This document shows positions 24,594-33,665 of a stretch of 64,000 nucleotides of DNA, one piece after another. Position numbers and translations under genes: made by a program. The stretch spans positions 260,172-324,171 of the forward strand of contig NZ_CP049780.1 in the NCBI RefSeq assembly GCF_011193355.1, given 5' to 3'. Numbering within the stretch: the stretch's first letter is position 1; each line of letters starts with the position of its first letter. Below the pieces are notes generated by a model. That model had not been told where the DNA came from and ran no database searches. It was given only the letters and a program-made list of their open reading frames with translations. This DNA is from Streptomyces sp. JB150 (GTDB lineage: Bacteria; Actinomycetota; Actinomycetes; Streptomycetales; Streptomycetaceae).

Positions 24594-25877
24594 TCAGCCT
24601 CCGCAGGCGGTGCGGATCCGGTAGAACTCGCTCAGGTACCGGGAGTGGTGTCCGGCGCCGGTGATCCGTACGAGTGCCTCGTCGGCCGAGCGCAGTGACG
24701 AGCCCGTCAGGTTGGCGCTGCCGGTGAGGACCCGCGGCGTGAGGTCGCCGTTGTGGCTGCCGTCGATGAGGATCTGCTTGTTGTGCGGGCGGACGTCGAT
24801 GCCGGGGCCGTTGGGGATGCGGCAGCGTCGGTGCTGGATGCCGGCGGCGGTCAGCCTGGAGGTGATCGTGCTGTCGCTCTCGGCGTAGACCAGGTCGATC
24901 CAGCAGCCCCGGCTCCGCAGCTCGGCCAGCTTGTCGGCGACCTGCACGCGCGAGCGGTAGAAGCTGTACACGAGGACGCGGATGTCGCTGACCCGCCGGG
25001 CGCCGCCCGCGTCGGTGTAGCCGCACCTGACCCCGTCGAGCGTCTGCACGACGTCGTCGGTGGCCGGGTTGTGGTACGAGGTGTCGCCGCGCGGGAAGAA
25101 GGCGGCCTGGTAGGCGGAGCCGGACGGGGTGGAGAAGTACGCCGTGTTGTCGCCGCGGGCGAGGGTGCGGCCGTGGCGGAGCCGGTCGTGGTAGGTCACG
25201 TACCCGTCGTACACGGCGCCGTTCGCGAAGGTGACGGCGTCGTTGAAGGACTCGGTCTTGTACCAGTCGGACAGGTTCGAGGAGGTCTGGAAGACGACCT
25301 TCGTGTAGCCGGTGCCGTCGTCGAAGGGGCCGATGCGGGAGAAGGTGAAGAACTTGTTGTGGTTGTACGCCGGTGGCGGCGGGGCCACGCTCAGGCAGCC
25401 GCGCTGGACGTCGTCCACTCCGTCGGCGTCCTCGAACCTGTCGTCGCAGACGACGATCCAGGAGCGGGCGGTGTCCCGGGTGCCCAGACCGGCCCGCAGC
25501 GCACGGTAGGAGGGGTTGACGTACTCGTCGCCGTTGGCGTCGACGTAGGTCGAGTCGTCGACGACGAGCTTGACGGCGACGCCTCTGCGGTGGGCGGCGA
25601 GCAGCGCGTCGGCGACGTCCCGGTCGTCGAACTCGTAGACGGAGCCGCGGATCTCGGCGCCGGTGGGGGTCGCCTCGATCAGCCGCAGCAGCTGGGTGAA
25701 GATCGCCTCGCGCTGTGCCGGCGTACCCAGCGGGTTGTTGAACACCGGGCCGCCGACGACGGGTTTGTCCAGTGCGGCGGCCGGTGTCGCGCCGCCGACG
25801 AGGAGGGTGGCCACCAGGGACAGGACAGTGGCGGTGCCGGACAGTACCGCCGAGGGGCGAAGGGGCAGAAGAGTCAC
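24594..25877 (-). CDS. Secreted phospholipase D-superfamily protein
   Basis: A 427-aa exported protein from GTG 25877, placed 10 nt after AAGGAAGG; an upstream in-frame TTG (25901) would put that ribosome site inside the gene. Residues 1-~36 form a signal peptide ending ATPAAA. Two PLD half-sites are visible: H173-N-K175 (YNHNKFFTF) and H365-N-K367 (RPHNKQILIDGS), each followed by a Ser/Asn-rich strand (SSNLSDW, TGSANLT). The two HxK units form one active site that attacks phosphodiesters via a phosphohistidine. The family includes secreted phospholipases and nucleases; the substrate cannot be assigned. Monocistronic with its own terminator. Confidence 0.87.
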   Translation of the reverse strand: MTLLPLRPSAVLSGTATVLSLVATLLVGGATPAAALDKPVVGGPVFNNPLGTPAQREAIFTQLLRLIEATPTGAEIRGSVYEFDDRDVADALLAAHRRGVAVKLVVDDSTYVDANGDEYVNPSYRALRAGLGTRDTARSWIVVCDDRFEDADGVDDVQRGCLSVAPPPPAYNHNKFFTFSRIGPFDDGTGYTKVVFQTSSNLSDWYKTESFNDAVTFANGAVYDGYVTYHDRLRHGRTLARGDNTAYFSTPSGSAYQAAFFPRGDTSYHNPATDDVVQTLDGVRCGYTDAGGARRVSDIRVLVYSFYRSRVQVADKLAELRSRGCWIDLVYAESDSTITSRLTAAGIQHRRCRIPNGPGIDVRPHNKQILIDGSHNGDLTPRVLTGSANLTGSSLRSADEALVRITGAGHHSRYLSEFYRIRTACGG

Positions 25878-25970
25878 GCAGACGAGCCTTCCTTTCCGCA
25901 ACCGCGGAAGTCCTGACGACTGGTGAATCCACCCGGACGGCGTACACCGGCGGCGGCTTCGGCCGGCCGT

Positions 25971-27553
25971 TCACCCTTGTCGGGGAACGGGCGCGGCGCC
26001 GACGCCGGTGACGACGCGGTCCTGGAACGCGGCGTGGCAGAACTGGTAGACGGGCCCGACGCGGCGCAGGACGCTCAGCAGTCGCGCGTCCTCCATGAAC
26101 ACGAGCGGGTGGCGCGGCAGCCGCCGGGCCGCGGCGAGCCGCAGGCCGGTCTCGCGGTAGGCGAACCAGGCGGTGCCGGCGACGGCCAGGAGCCCGGCGG
26201 CGAGCCCGACCGACAGGTTCGCCTCCGGGGTCAGCAGCGAGCGGCCGAAGGTGTGGACGGCCGGGTCGGTGCTGTCCGCCAGGTCCGCCTCAACCGTGAC
26301 GGCAGGCGTCGGGGGGCGCGGAAGTCCAGTGGGGTCGGGCGGGGGGAGCCTCCGGCCGGGTCCATCAAAGTGACCTCCGCCGGCGGACGCCCCGTCACCT
26401 GCCGGATGGACAGGAAAGCCAGCGAGCCGGAGAGTTGGGCGCCCAGCCAGAAAAGCAGGAAGAACGCGAGGACTCTGCGCACCCGGGCCGGGCCGCGTCC
26501 CACGTGGCGCGCGGGACGGCCGCCGCGGCGGCGCAGCAGCGAGAGGCCCAGCACGCCGGGGGCGAGCAGCGCGAAGAACAGCGTCCAGGCGGCGGCCGCT
26601 TTGAGGCCGGTGTACGGCGCCACCCCCACCGGGAAGCCCCTGGGCGCCCGTGCGACGGTCCGCGCCCAGTGTTCCGTCACCGCTCCCACTCCCGCCGAGA
26701 GCGGCAACACGACGGCGCATCCGGTGGCCAGGCGGCGCCCGGTCTGGGCCAGGGGTCGGGGTGGTCGGCGGTCGCGCGGTGCGGGTCCCGGGCCGGGCGA
26801 CGCGCCCGCCTGGCCGGTGGTGTCGGGCACCCGGGCCAGCCGGATCGTCGCCGTCGCCGCGAGTGCCGTCGCGAGGGTGACGGCCGGGAAGCAGCCGGAC
26901 CGCGCGAGCGGCGAGAGGATCCAGTGGAAGTACTCGGCTGCCGTGCACCCCGCGCCCAGTCCGATCACCGCCCCGGCCACCGGCCCGGACAGCGGCCCCG
27001 CGGGGTCGGGGCGCAGTGCGCGGTGCAGCTCCCACCAGGCGATGTCGTCCGTGCCCTGCCGTTTGATGTGGGAGGCGAGGAAGGCGAGCGCAGTGTGGGC
27101 GTCGCCCGGGTGCCAGCCGGCGGCGGCGCTGCGGCGCGGGTCGGGCACCCTCCAGCACCACCTCCTCGACGCCCTCGTCAGGATCACCAACGCCGGTGCG
27201 CCCCACCATCCGCACGTCATCACCGGCCTCGGCCTGGGCGCTGCGCCAGCGCACCGCGAGCGGGTGGGGATCGAGCACGTCCTGGGCGGCGGCCTCCTCG
27301 GTCCACTGGCGGCGCACCATCGCCGCCAGCGCGTCCGCGGCCTGCTCCAGCTCGGTGCGGGTCGCGGGAGTCGCGGGCCGGGTGCGGTGCCACGACCAGC
27401 TCAGCAGCCCCGCCCCGGCGGGAGATCAGCACGCTCAGCGAGGCCGCCGCGGCCTCCCGCGCCCGTGCCGACCACCAGCGCCACCACCGTGACCAGCGCC
27501 GCGACACCGACCAGCCCGATCACCCACGGCCGCCACTGCGGCTTGCGTCTCAT
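25971..27553 (-). pseudogene. Decayed NACHT/STAND-type NTPase gene
   Basis: The reading runs leftward in pieces from the ATG at 27553. MRRKPQWRPWVIGLVGVAAL begins a membrane-anchored N-terminus that hits a stop after one frame shift near 27475. The frame resumes with LLSWSWHRTRPAT and QAADALAAMVRRQWTEEAA. After another shift near 27190, HTALAFLASHIKRQGTDDIAWWELHRAL and several membrane helices follow, and near 26340 it shifts again to end in VYQFCHAAFQDRVV. This N- and C-terminal pattern matches Streptomyces NACHT proteins, but the P-loop and the rest of the ATPase core between them are missing, replaced by a short junction near 27130. It has at least three shifts plus an internal deletion. 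Confidence 0.72.
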
Positions 27554-27641
27554 GGGCGGCGAGTATTCACAGAGGGCAGCCGTGGGGTGGGGGAGGGCGG
27601 TCGGCGGCGCGTCAACGCGCCGGGGAGGACGCGTGCGGGAG

Positions 27642-28865
27642 TCAGGAGACGTTGTCGCCGTGCGTCAGCGTCTCCCAGGCGACGAAGAGGTTGTTCGTGC
27701 CCATGGGGCGGCGGGCCAGGGTGTATGTCTCCGTGTTGGTCATGGCGTGGCCGAGGCGGTTGTGCAGGGCGTTGTAGCCGACCTCGGTGACCGGGCCGAG
27801 GCCGCGCGTGACGGTGCCGCCGCAGAGCCAGGACGGCGGCTGGTTCCGTTCGTACGTGGCGTGGAAGCCGAGGGCGTGCCGGATCCGCTCGCCGAACTCG
27901 GGGTAGAGGTCCTGGCCCTGGATGCGTGAGGTCTCGGCGACCTGGGCCATGGCGGCGATGCCGTAGCCGGTGTGCGTGAAGTCGCGGCAGGTCTCCTGGG
28001 AGAGGCCGTTGACGAAGGTGGTCTGGCCGTGCCAGTAGGCGATGATCTCGTCGCGGGTGTCACGTCCGTCGCCCGGCTTGGTGCGCGGCAGGGCGCCGTC
28101 GGAGGTCAGGTAGACGTACGCGGGGACGCGGTTGCGGTAGAGCGCGACGGCCCGGTCGTAGATCGCCTTGTCGTCGAGGAAGACCCCGATGCCCATGATG
28201 GCCTGGATCATGCTCAACTCCCAGTTGCCGTTGGAGTTCGAGCCGTTCTGGATCTCCGGGTAGTAGACGGTGCGCAGCATGGTGGCGAAGCGGCCGGCGT
28301 TCGGCCAGTCGCCGTAGACGTGCTTGATGATCTCGGCGGCCTTGGGCCAGGAGGAGGCCGCCCAGGCGGTCTGGAGCGGCGCGTTGCTGTTGGTGTGGTC
28401 CCGGACGGTGGCCGACCAGGCGTCCATGATCTGAATCGCCTTGCGGGCGTGGACGGCGTCCCGCGTGACGTACCAGGCGAGCGCGTGGGTGTACGCGGCG
28501 ATGGCGTCCTCGCGCTCGTCCGTGCAGCCGTAGTCGGGGTTGGAGTAGGAGCCGCACTCGACGACGGCGCGCGGGTGGGGCGTGTACGAGAGGGAGGCGT
28601 AGCGCGAGCTCATCATCTGGCTGAAGGCCCCGGCCTGCGGGGCGGCGCCCGCGGTGACCCGGGCGCGCATGGTGTCGAGCTGGGCGCGGCTGACGCCGAC
28701 GCCGGGGTGGGTGAACACGGCGGGGGCGGCCTGCGCGGCCGGGACGGCGGCGGCAGCGGGGCTGGTGGAGGCGGGCCGGGCGGCCGTGGCCGGTGCCGCG
28801 AGGGCACCGGCCAGCAGGGCGCCGGCCACCGCGAGCAGGGCGGGTCTCAGGACTCTTCCAGGCAT
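27642..28865 (-). CDS. Secreted alginate-lyase-family protein
   Basis: A 407-aa exported protein. The signal peptide (residues 1-~28) is followed by an Ala/Pro-rich linker, then an alpha/alpha-toroid domain. Family hallmarks include GNWELSMIQAIMGIGVFLDD, DEIIAYWHGQTTFVNG and ETCRDFTHTGYGIAAMAQVAE, equivalent to the NCRDxxHxxYG active-site region of alginate lyase (PL5-like) proteins. Streptomyces members probably cleave a uronate-containing or amino-sugar polymer rather than algal alginate. A dre-like site ~110 nt upstream suggests control by DasR and GlcNAc. The length is slightly above the minimal family size. Confidence 0.85.
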   Translation of the reverse strand: MPGRVLRPALLAVAGALLAGALAAPATAARPASTSPAAAAVPAAQAAPAVFTHPGVGVSRAQLDTMRARVTAGAAPQAGAFSQMMSSRYASLSYTPHPRAVVECGSYSNPDYGCTDEREDAIAAYTHALAWYVTRDAVHARKAIQIMDAWSATVRDHTNSNAPLQTAWAASSWPKAAEIIKHVYGDWPNAGRFATMLRTVYYPEIQNGSNSNGNWELSMIQAIMGIGVFLDDKAIYDRAVALYRNRVPAYVYLTSDGALPRTKPGDGRDTRDEIIAYWHGQTTFVNGLSQETCRDFTHTGYGIAAMAQVAETSRIQGQDLYPEFGERIRHALGFHATYERNQPPSWLCGGTVTRGLGPVTEVGYNALHNRLGHAMTNTETYTLARRPMGTNNLFVAWETLTHGDNVS

Positions 28866-28888
28866 GGGGGTTGCCTTTCTGACGACAC

Positions 28889-28926
28889 ATCACGTTCATG
28901 TATGTGATCAGCTCACGCTGACGTGA
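28889..28926. promoter_or_regulatory. Paired inverted repeats in the lyase promoter
   Basis: An imperfect palindrome ATCAC...GTGAT spans 28889-28908, and TCACG-CTGA-CGTGA spans 28913-28926, both 25-60 nt upstream of the lyase start. They resemble a double operator. Confidence 0.4.
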
Positions 28927-28971
28927 ATGGCGCTGTGGCCGGGAAAGCTAGCGCCCCATCATGAACGCGTC

Positions 28972-28985
28972 AAGGTCTAGACCTT
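28972..28985. promoter_or_regulatory. DasR-responsive-element-like palindrome
   Basis: AAGGTCTAGACCTT is a perfect 14-nt palindrome carrying the full dre core GGTCTAGACC. It lies 107 nt upstream of the lyase start and just beyond the 3' end of the DUF1330 gene, so the lyase is the sensible target. Confidence 0.6.
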
Positions 28986-29000
28986 CGCCCGCCGATGGGC

Positions 29001-29339
29001 TCACAGAGCGTCGCGTATCGCCTTGGCGGTGGTCGCCGGGTCGTATCCGTCCGGCACTCCCTCGACCAGGATGATGTCCCCCTCGATGTGCCGGGTACGC
29101 AGGGGCGCGATCTCCCGGTAGGCGGGCGAGTCCCACCACGCCCGCGCGTCCGCGAGGGTGGGGAAGCCGATCATCACGACCGCCCCGGGCCAGGTGCCCT
29201 CCTTCGTCTCGTGCGTCGCGCCGTGCACCAGGAAGCGGCCGCCGTAGGGCTCGAAGGTGGCGGTGATGCGCTCCATGTACTCGGCGATCTCCACGTGCGG
29301 GGCGGCGTCGCGCAGGTGGCCGATGATGTAGGCGGTCAT
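29001..29339 (-). CDS. DUF1330-family protein
   Basis: A 112-aa ferredoxin-like fold protein. The N-terminus MTAYIIGHLRD, GRFLVHG, WPGAVVMIGFPTLADARAWWDSPAYREIAPLR and IILVEG are the family landmarks of DUF1330, a dimeric alpha+beta barrel of unknown biochemical role. It is likely cytoplasmic and monocistronic. Start 29339 is supported by GGAAGGACC just upstream on the minus strand. Confidence 0.9.
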   Translation of the reverse strand: MTAYIIGHLRDAAPHVEIAEYMERITATFEPYGGRFLVHGATHETKEGTWPGAVVMIGFPTLADARAWWDSPAYREIAPLRTRHIEGDIILVEGVPDGYDPATTAKAIRDAL

Positions 29340-29428
29340 GGCGGTCCTTCCGGTCGGGCTGGGCTGCGTGTGCCTGTAACCCTTCCATCCGCCGGGGTGG
29401 TCAGTCGATGACCTGAGAGGTAATCGGG

Positions 29429-29752
29429 TCACGCCTCGGGGCGTCGCGCTCGCGGAGGCGGGAGCAGGGGGCCGAGCGGTCCCAGGTCGATGTTGAGGTC
29501 TTCCAGGGTGAGGCCGTAGCGGTCGCACAGCTCCGACATCCGGTCGTGCAGCAGCACCAGCGTCAGCCCGAGCCGCTCCTGGTAGCTGGCCATCACGCTG
29601 GTCGTCTCGGGGATGCGTTCCAGTTCCAGGCCTTCCACCTGGGTCTCCCAGCCCTGCTCGGTGGGCTTGAGGGAGGAGACGGATTCCGGTACCCGGCCGA
29701 GCAGCTCGCTGAGCTGCTCCAGCGCACTGCGCATGGCCGCCGGAGCGGACAC
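29429..29752 (-). CDS. gvpO/gvpK: GvpO-GvpK fusion remnant (gas vesicle)
   Basis: A 107-aa protein whose two halves belong to different gas-vesicle proteins. Residues 1-~57 (LSELLGRVPESVSSL, GWETQVEGLELERIPETTSVMASY) match GvpO. Residues ~59-98 (ERLGLTLVLLHDRMSELCDRYGL, TLEDLNIDLGPLGPLL) match the C-terminus of GvpK. The join is near 29573-29585. In Streptomyces gas-vesicle clusters gvpO is the first gene and gvpK the last, so one deletion removing everything between would create exactly this in-frame fusion. No gvpA, F, G, J, L or S is nearby, so vesicles cannot be made from this locus. Whether the chimera is expressed is unknown. Confidence 0.8.
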   Translation of the reverse strand: MSAPAAMRSALEQLSELLGRVPESVSSLKPTEQGWETQVEGLELERIPETTSVMASYQERLGLTLVLLHDRMSELCDRYGLTLEDLNIDLGPLGPLLPPPRARRPEA

Positions 29753-30165
29753 ACGCGCCTCGGCGGAGGCCTGCTCTGATGAGGGACGAGCTTCGTTCGG
29801 CTCACGATCGCTCGTGATCGTTCACCTTCTCGGTCGTACCCTCCGTCATCGACCCATCCACGCGGCGCACGCCACCGGGGCGGGCCCCGAGTTCGGACCG
29901 GTGCCGAGTCGATCAGCGGGGCGGGCGGCGCGATGCATCGCCGGCGGCGACGGATGCCGGGGCCCGGTCCGGGGCACAGGCTTCGGTGGGACGGCGGACG
30001 GCGCCGCTGCCGGAGCAGGTTCCGGCCGAGGGCTCGGCCAGGGTTCGGCCACGGTTCGGTTCGGTTGCGGTCACGGGCCGGATGGGCCGGGATTGGCCGG
30101 ATGGCCGGCCGTACCGGCGTCCCGTAGGTCACGTCGTCTCGTCGTCTCGTCCGGAGAGGGGTCAC
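29753..30165. other. 413-nt divergent intergenic region
   Basis: No gene is seen. It contains the inverted repeat TCACGA-TCGC-TCGTGA (29802-29817) about 50 nt upstream of the gvpO/K remnant, likely the old gvp operator, then simple-sequence stretches (GGTTCG and GTCTCGTC repeats) before the esterase gene. Confidence 0.5.
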
Positions 30166-31182
30166 ATGACGAGTCCCGAGCCCCGGTCGCTCACCGCGGC
30201 CGTCCCGCCGCCCGTTCCCTTCGATCCGGAGGTGGCGGCCGTGCTGGAGGCCCTGGGCGAGCAGCCGCCGCTCACTCCGGGGGCCATCCCGGAGGTCCGG
30301 GCGGCCGTGGCGGCGGGCGCGCCCGGCGACGATGCGCTGCGGTGCGGCGGGGACCTGACGTGGGAGGAGCGCACGGTGTCCGGGGCGCCCGGCGGTCCGG
30401 AGGTGACACTGCTGATCGGCCGCCCGGCGGACGCGGGGCCGGGCGCGGGACTTCCGGTGCTGTACCACCTGCACGGCGGCGGCATGGTCGCGGGCGGCCG
30501 GCGGCATCTCGCCCCGGACGTCCTGACCTGGACGCGGTCGCTGCGCACGGTGACCGTGTCGGTGGAGTACCGGCTGGCTCCGGAGCATCCCCACCCGGCA
30601 CCGCTGGAGGACTGTTACGCGGGCCTGGTGTGGACGGCGCGGCACGCCGCGGACCTGGGCGGGGACCCGGAGCGGCTGGTCGTGGTGGGCGCGAGCGCGG
30701 GCGGCGGTCTCGCCGCGGGCCTGACGCTGCTGGCCCGCGACCGGGGCGGCCCCGTACCGGCGGCGCAGATGCTGCTGTCCCCGATGCTCGACGACCGCGA
30801 CCGCACCTGCTCCGGCCGGCAGATGGAGGGGCTGGGCATGTGGGACCGGGTCTCCAACGCCACGGCCTGGAACGCCCTGCTGGACGGCAACGCCGGCGGG
30901 GCGGACGTCTCCCCGTACGCGGCCCCCGCGCGCGCCCGCGACCTGTCCGGCCTGCCCCCGGCCTACCTCGACGCGGGCTCGGCGGAGACCTTCCGCGACG
31001 AGACCGTCGCCTACGCGGGGCGTTTGTGGCAGTGCGGGGTGCCGTGCGAGCTGCACGTCTGGCCCGGCGGCTGCCACGGCTTCGACGGCCTGGCCCCCGA
31101 CTCCCGCCTCGCCCACCGCGCCAGGCGGGCCCGGCGCGCGTGGCTCGGCGACGTGCTCGACGCGCTGTCGGCCGGCCGCTGA
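30166..31182 (+). CDS. Alpha/beta-hydrolase of the hormone-sensitive-lipase family
   Basis: A 338-aa esterase/lipase. The oxyanion motif is HLHGGGMVAGG (~residue 103), the nucleophile elbow VVGASAGGGLA (~residue 180), the acid lies in YLDAGSAETFRDE (~residue 270) and the histidine in GGCHGFDGLAP (~residue 303). ATG 30166 begins after GGAGAGGGG and is preferred to longer in-frame starts. There is no signal peptide, so it acts in the cytoplasm on short acyl esters. The gene stands alone and no partner suggests a specific substrate. Confidence 0.92.
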   Translation: MTSPEPRSLTAAVPPPVPFDPEVAAVLEALGEQPPLTPGAIPEVRAAVAAGAPGDDALRCGGDLTWEERTVSGAPGGPEVTLLIGRPADAGPGAGLPVLYHLHGGGMVAGGRRHLAPDVLTWTRSLRTVTVSVEYRLAPEHPHPAPLEDCYAGLVWTARHAADLGGDPERLVVVGASAGGGLAAGLTLLARDRGGPVPAAQMLLSPMLDDRDRTCSGRQMEGLGMWDRVSNATAWNALLDGNAGGADVSPYAAPARARDLSGLPPAYLDAGSAETFRDETVAYAGRLWQCGVPCELHVWPGGCHGFDGLAPDSRLAHRARRARRAWLGDVLDALSAGR

Positions 31183-31507
31183 GCGCCACCCGGCCCGGCC
31201 ACGCGCAGCCCGGGCGTCCGCGGCGCGGAGCACGGTCCCGCTCGCTGCTGGGATTGCGCGCCGGCCGGGTCAGCCCGTCGGCGTCCGGTCGACAGCCTCC
31301 TTCACCTCCCGCAGACCCGCGCCCGTGGGACGGTGCGCGGGGCCCGTACCGTGCGCAGACCCGCACGGAGGGACGCGTCGCCGGGAGCGCCGCCCGCGCG
31401 GCCGCCTCCGACGCCGTACGCCCGTGGGCTGTCGCCGTTTTCGGGGAAGTGAACGGGAGGACGACGACCGCCGGGAGGGGTCCGGCGGCGTCAGGGGGAG
31501 GAGACGA
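31183..31507. other. 325-nt intergenic region before the lipid kinase
   Basis: No gene or clear repeat is seen. The last 60 nt are purine-rich (GGGGGAGGAGA before the GTG at 31508). GTTTTC at 31436-31441 with GGGAGG 13 nt downstream is a weak sigma-B-like promoter at best. Confidence 0.3.
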
Positions 31508-32863
31508 GTGATACCGGTGGTCAGGGAGTGGGCGCATCGCCGTCAGTCCTGGGCGGCCAGGGCCTCGCTGCTGGCCGCGGCCGCGGCACTGCTGCTGCCG
31601 CTGGTGGAGGGGGGTGTCCGCGGCCTGCTGCTGCTCGTGGCGGGGTTCGCGGGCCTGGTCGTGACGTTCGCCGCGCTGTGGTGGACGCTGTCGCGCCGGG
31701 GCGCGACACGGCTGGCGGCGGCGACGCTCGCGCTGCTCACGCCCGTCACGGTGGTCACGCTCTTCGCGCGGGCGAACCTGCTGTGGGTGGTCGTGGCGTC
31801 CGCGCTGCTGTGGTCGGCGGCCGTGGGGAGCGGCCGGTACGCGCTGCGCACCACGGGGCTGCGGAGCGCGCGGGCCCGGGAGTACCGCACTCCTCCCCCG
31901 CGGCGCCCCTTCCTTCTGCTCAACCCCCGTTCGGGCGGCGGGAAGGTGGAGAAGTTCGCGCTGCGGGAGAAGGCCGAGCGGCTCGGCGCGCGGGTGGTGC
32001 TGCTCGATCCGGACGAGCGGCAGGACGTGGTCGCGCTGGCCAGGGCGGCCGTCGCCGACGGCGCCGACCTGCTCGGGGTGGGCGGGGGCGACGGAACCCA
32101 GGCGCTGGTGGCGGCCGTGGCGGCGGAGCACGGTCTGCCGTTCATGGTGATCTCGGCGGGTACCCGCAACCACTTCGCGATGGACCTGGGCCTGGACCGC
32201 GACGACCCGGCGGCCGGCCTGGACGCGCTGACCGACGGTGTGGAGGTCCGCGTGGACCTGTGTTTCGCCGGGGACCGGCCGTTCGTGAACAACGCCTCGT
32301 TCGGCGTGTACGGGACGGTCGTGCAGAGCCCCGGCTACCGCGACGACAAGGTCGGTACGGCGCTCGAGCTGCTGCCCGAGCTGCTGACCCGGCAGCGCGG
32401 CCCGCGCCTGACGGCGACGGTGGGCCGCAGGACGATCGCCGACCCGCAGGCCCTCCTGGTCAGCAACAACCCGTACCGGCTGGACGATCCGTTCGGCTTC
32501 GGCCGGCGCCCCCGGCTGGACTCCGGCCGGCTCGGGGTGGTCGCCGTGAAGGTCGACAACGCGATCGAGGCGGCCGAGCTGTTCCTGGCCCCGCGGGGCC
32601 GGCTCACGACGACCTCGCACGACGTGATCGTGGACGCCGACACGCCCGAGGTGGAGGCCGGGCTCGACGGTGAGGCCGTGGTGCTGCCCACCCCGGTCCG
32701 CTGCCGGATCGAACGGCGCGCGCTGCGCGTCCGCGTCCCCCGCGAACGGCCCGGCCTCTTCGACCCGCCGCCCCGCCTGGACTGGCGGCGGCTGCGCAAA
32801 CTGGCGGCGGCGGTGGGGCATACGGCCGTCCGGTCCCGGGACGAGCGGCGGGCGCGCGCGTGA
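31508..32863 (+). CDS. Diacylglycerol kinase catalytic-domain lipid kinase with membrane N-terminus
   Basis: A 451-aa protein from GTG 31508, just after GGGGGAGGAGA. Residues 1-~115 hold four hydrophobic helices. The DAGK/YegS-type kinase domain begins at RPFLLLNPRSGGGKVEKF (~residue 135), with the nucleotide loop LLGVGGGDGTQALVA (~195), ISAGTRNHFAMDLGLD (~217) and NNASFGVYG. It phosphorylates a lipid such as diacylglycerol at the membrane. The N-terminal membrane part is not in the minimal family and resembles a fused phosphatidate-metabolism helper. The next gene is 154 nt downstream. Confidence 0.9.
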   Translation: MIPVVREWAHRRQSWAARASLLAAAAALLLPLVEGGVRGLLLLVAGFAGLVVTFAALWWTLSRRGATRLAAATLALLTPVTVVTLFARANLLWVVVASALLWSAAVGSGRYALRTTGLRSARAREYRTPPPRRPFLLLNPRSGGGKVEKFALREKAERLGARVVLLDPDERQDVVALARAAVADGADLLGVGGGDGTQALVAAVAAEHGLPFMVISAGTRNHFAMDLGLDRDDPAAGLDALTDGVEVRVDLCFAGDRPFVNNASFGVYGTVVQSPGYRDDKVGTALELLPELLTRQRGPRLTATVGRRTIADPQALLVSNNPYRLDDPFGFGRRPRLDSGRLGVVAVKVDNAIEAAELFLAPRGRLTTTSHDVIVDADTPEVEAGLDGEAVVLPTPVRCRIERRALRVRVPRERPGLFDPPPRLDWRRLRKLAAAVGHTAVRSRDERRARA

Positions 32864-33017
32864 GGGCCGGGCGGGGATCAAGCCTGGGGCGGAGGTGAAC
32901 CAAGGGGCCACGGCGGCCGTGTACCTCATCACCCCGCGCGGACCGGACGTTTCGGCGCCCACCGGCCGTCACCCGGACCGCGGCGCGGGGAGAGCCGTGG
33001 AAGGAGCAGTACGTCCC

Positions 33018-33638
33018 GTGCCCACTGATCACGCGTGCCGCGCGGCCGCCGAGCAGGCCGCGCGCTGTCTGACCCCCGTGCGCTCGGTCCTGGTGCCCGC
33101 CGACCGGGCGGAGCCGGCCGCCGACGCCGAGGTCATGCCCGTCGTCCTGCGCGACTACCTGGGCGTGCGCGCGCGTCCGTCCGCGTCCCGGGCGTCCGGG
33201 GGCAGACGTCCGGCGCCGGTGGACGTCGCCACGGGCGCGGTCGTCCTCGGGATGTGTCTGGACGGCCTGCGGGCGGAGCTGACCGGCACGCTGGCGGCCT
33301 GGCACGCGGATCTGGGCACGCGGCTGCACCAGGCGCTCACCGGTCCGCTCGCGGCGGGGCGGCAGGCCGACGCCTGGCAGCCGCTGGCGGATCTGCAGCA
33401 GCGCGCCCACGAGGTGCTGACCGCCGTCGCCGGCAGCGGCCGGGGCGGCGCGGCGGGGCCGCGGTCGCTGGTCGCGCGGTTCGTCCTGCTGGAGGACGCC
33501 GTCTGCGGCGTACTGCGGCGGATGGGCGTTCCCGCCGATACGGCAGGCGCGTGCGCGGGCGGGCTCACCGCCGCGGCCGGTTCCCTGTTCGGGCTGGCCC
33601 TGGGCGAGGGCGACGGTGTGGCGGGCCGGCCCGTATGA
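33018..33638 (+). CDS. Conserved hypothetical alpha-helical protein
   Basis: A 206-aa protein from GTG 33018, chosen because AAGGAG lies 11 nt upstream. It is almost entirely helical and Ala/Leu/Arg-rich, without signal peptide or membrane span. A central segment (DVATGAVVLGMCLDGLRAELTGTLAAWHADLGTRLHQAL) looks like a helical bundle. No enzyme motif was recognised. It is convergent to the Spo0M gene, with 27 nt between stops. Confidence 0.65.
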   Translation: MPTDHACRAAAEQAARCLTPVRSVLVPADRAEPAADAEVMPVVLRDYLGVRARPSASRASGGRRPAPVDVATGAVVLGMCLDGLRAELTGTLAAWHADLGTRLHQALTGPLAAGRQADAWQPLADLQQRAHEVLTAVAGSGRGGAAGPRSLVARFVLLEDAVCGVLRRMGVPADTAGACAGGLTAAAGSLFGLALGEGDGVAGRPV

Positions 33639-33665
33639 CCGGACCGGCCGCCGCGCTCCGACGCG

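Noticed and set aside
29986-30165. Longer start for the esterase
   Set aside because: The extension is low-complexity and the ATG at 30166 has a good ribosome site and the expected family length.
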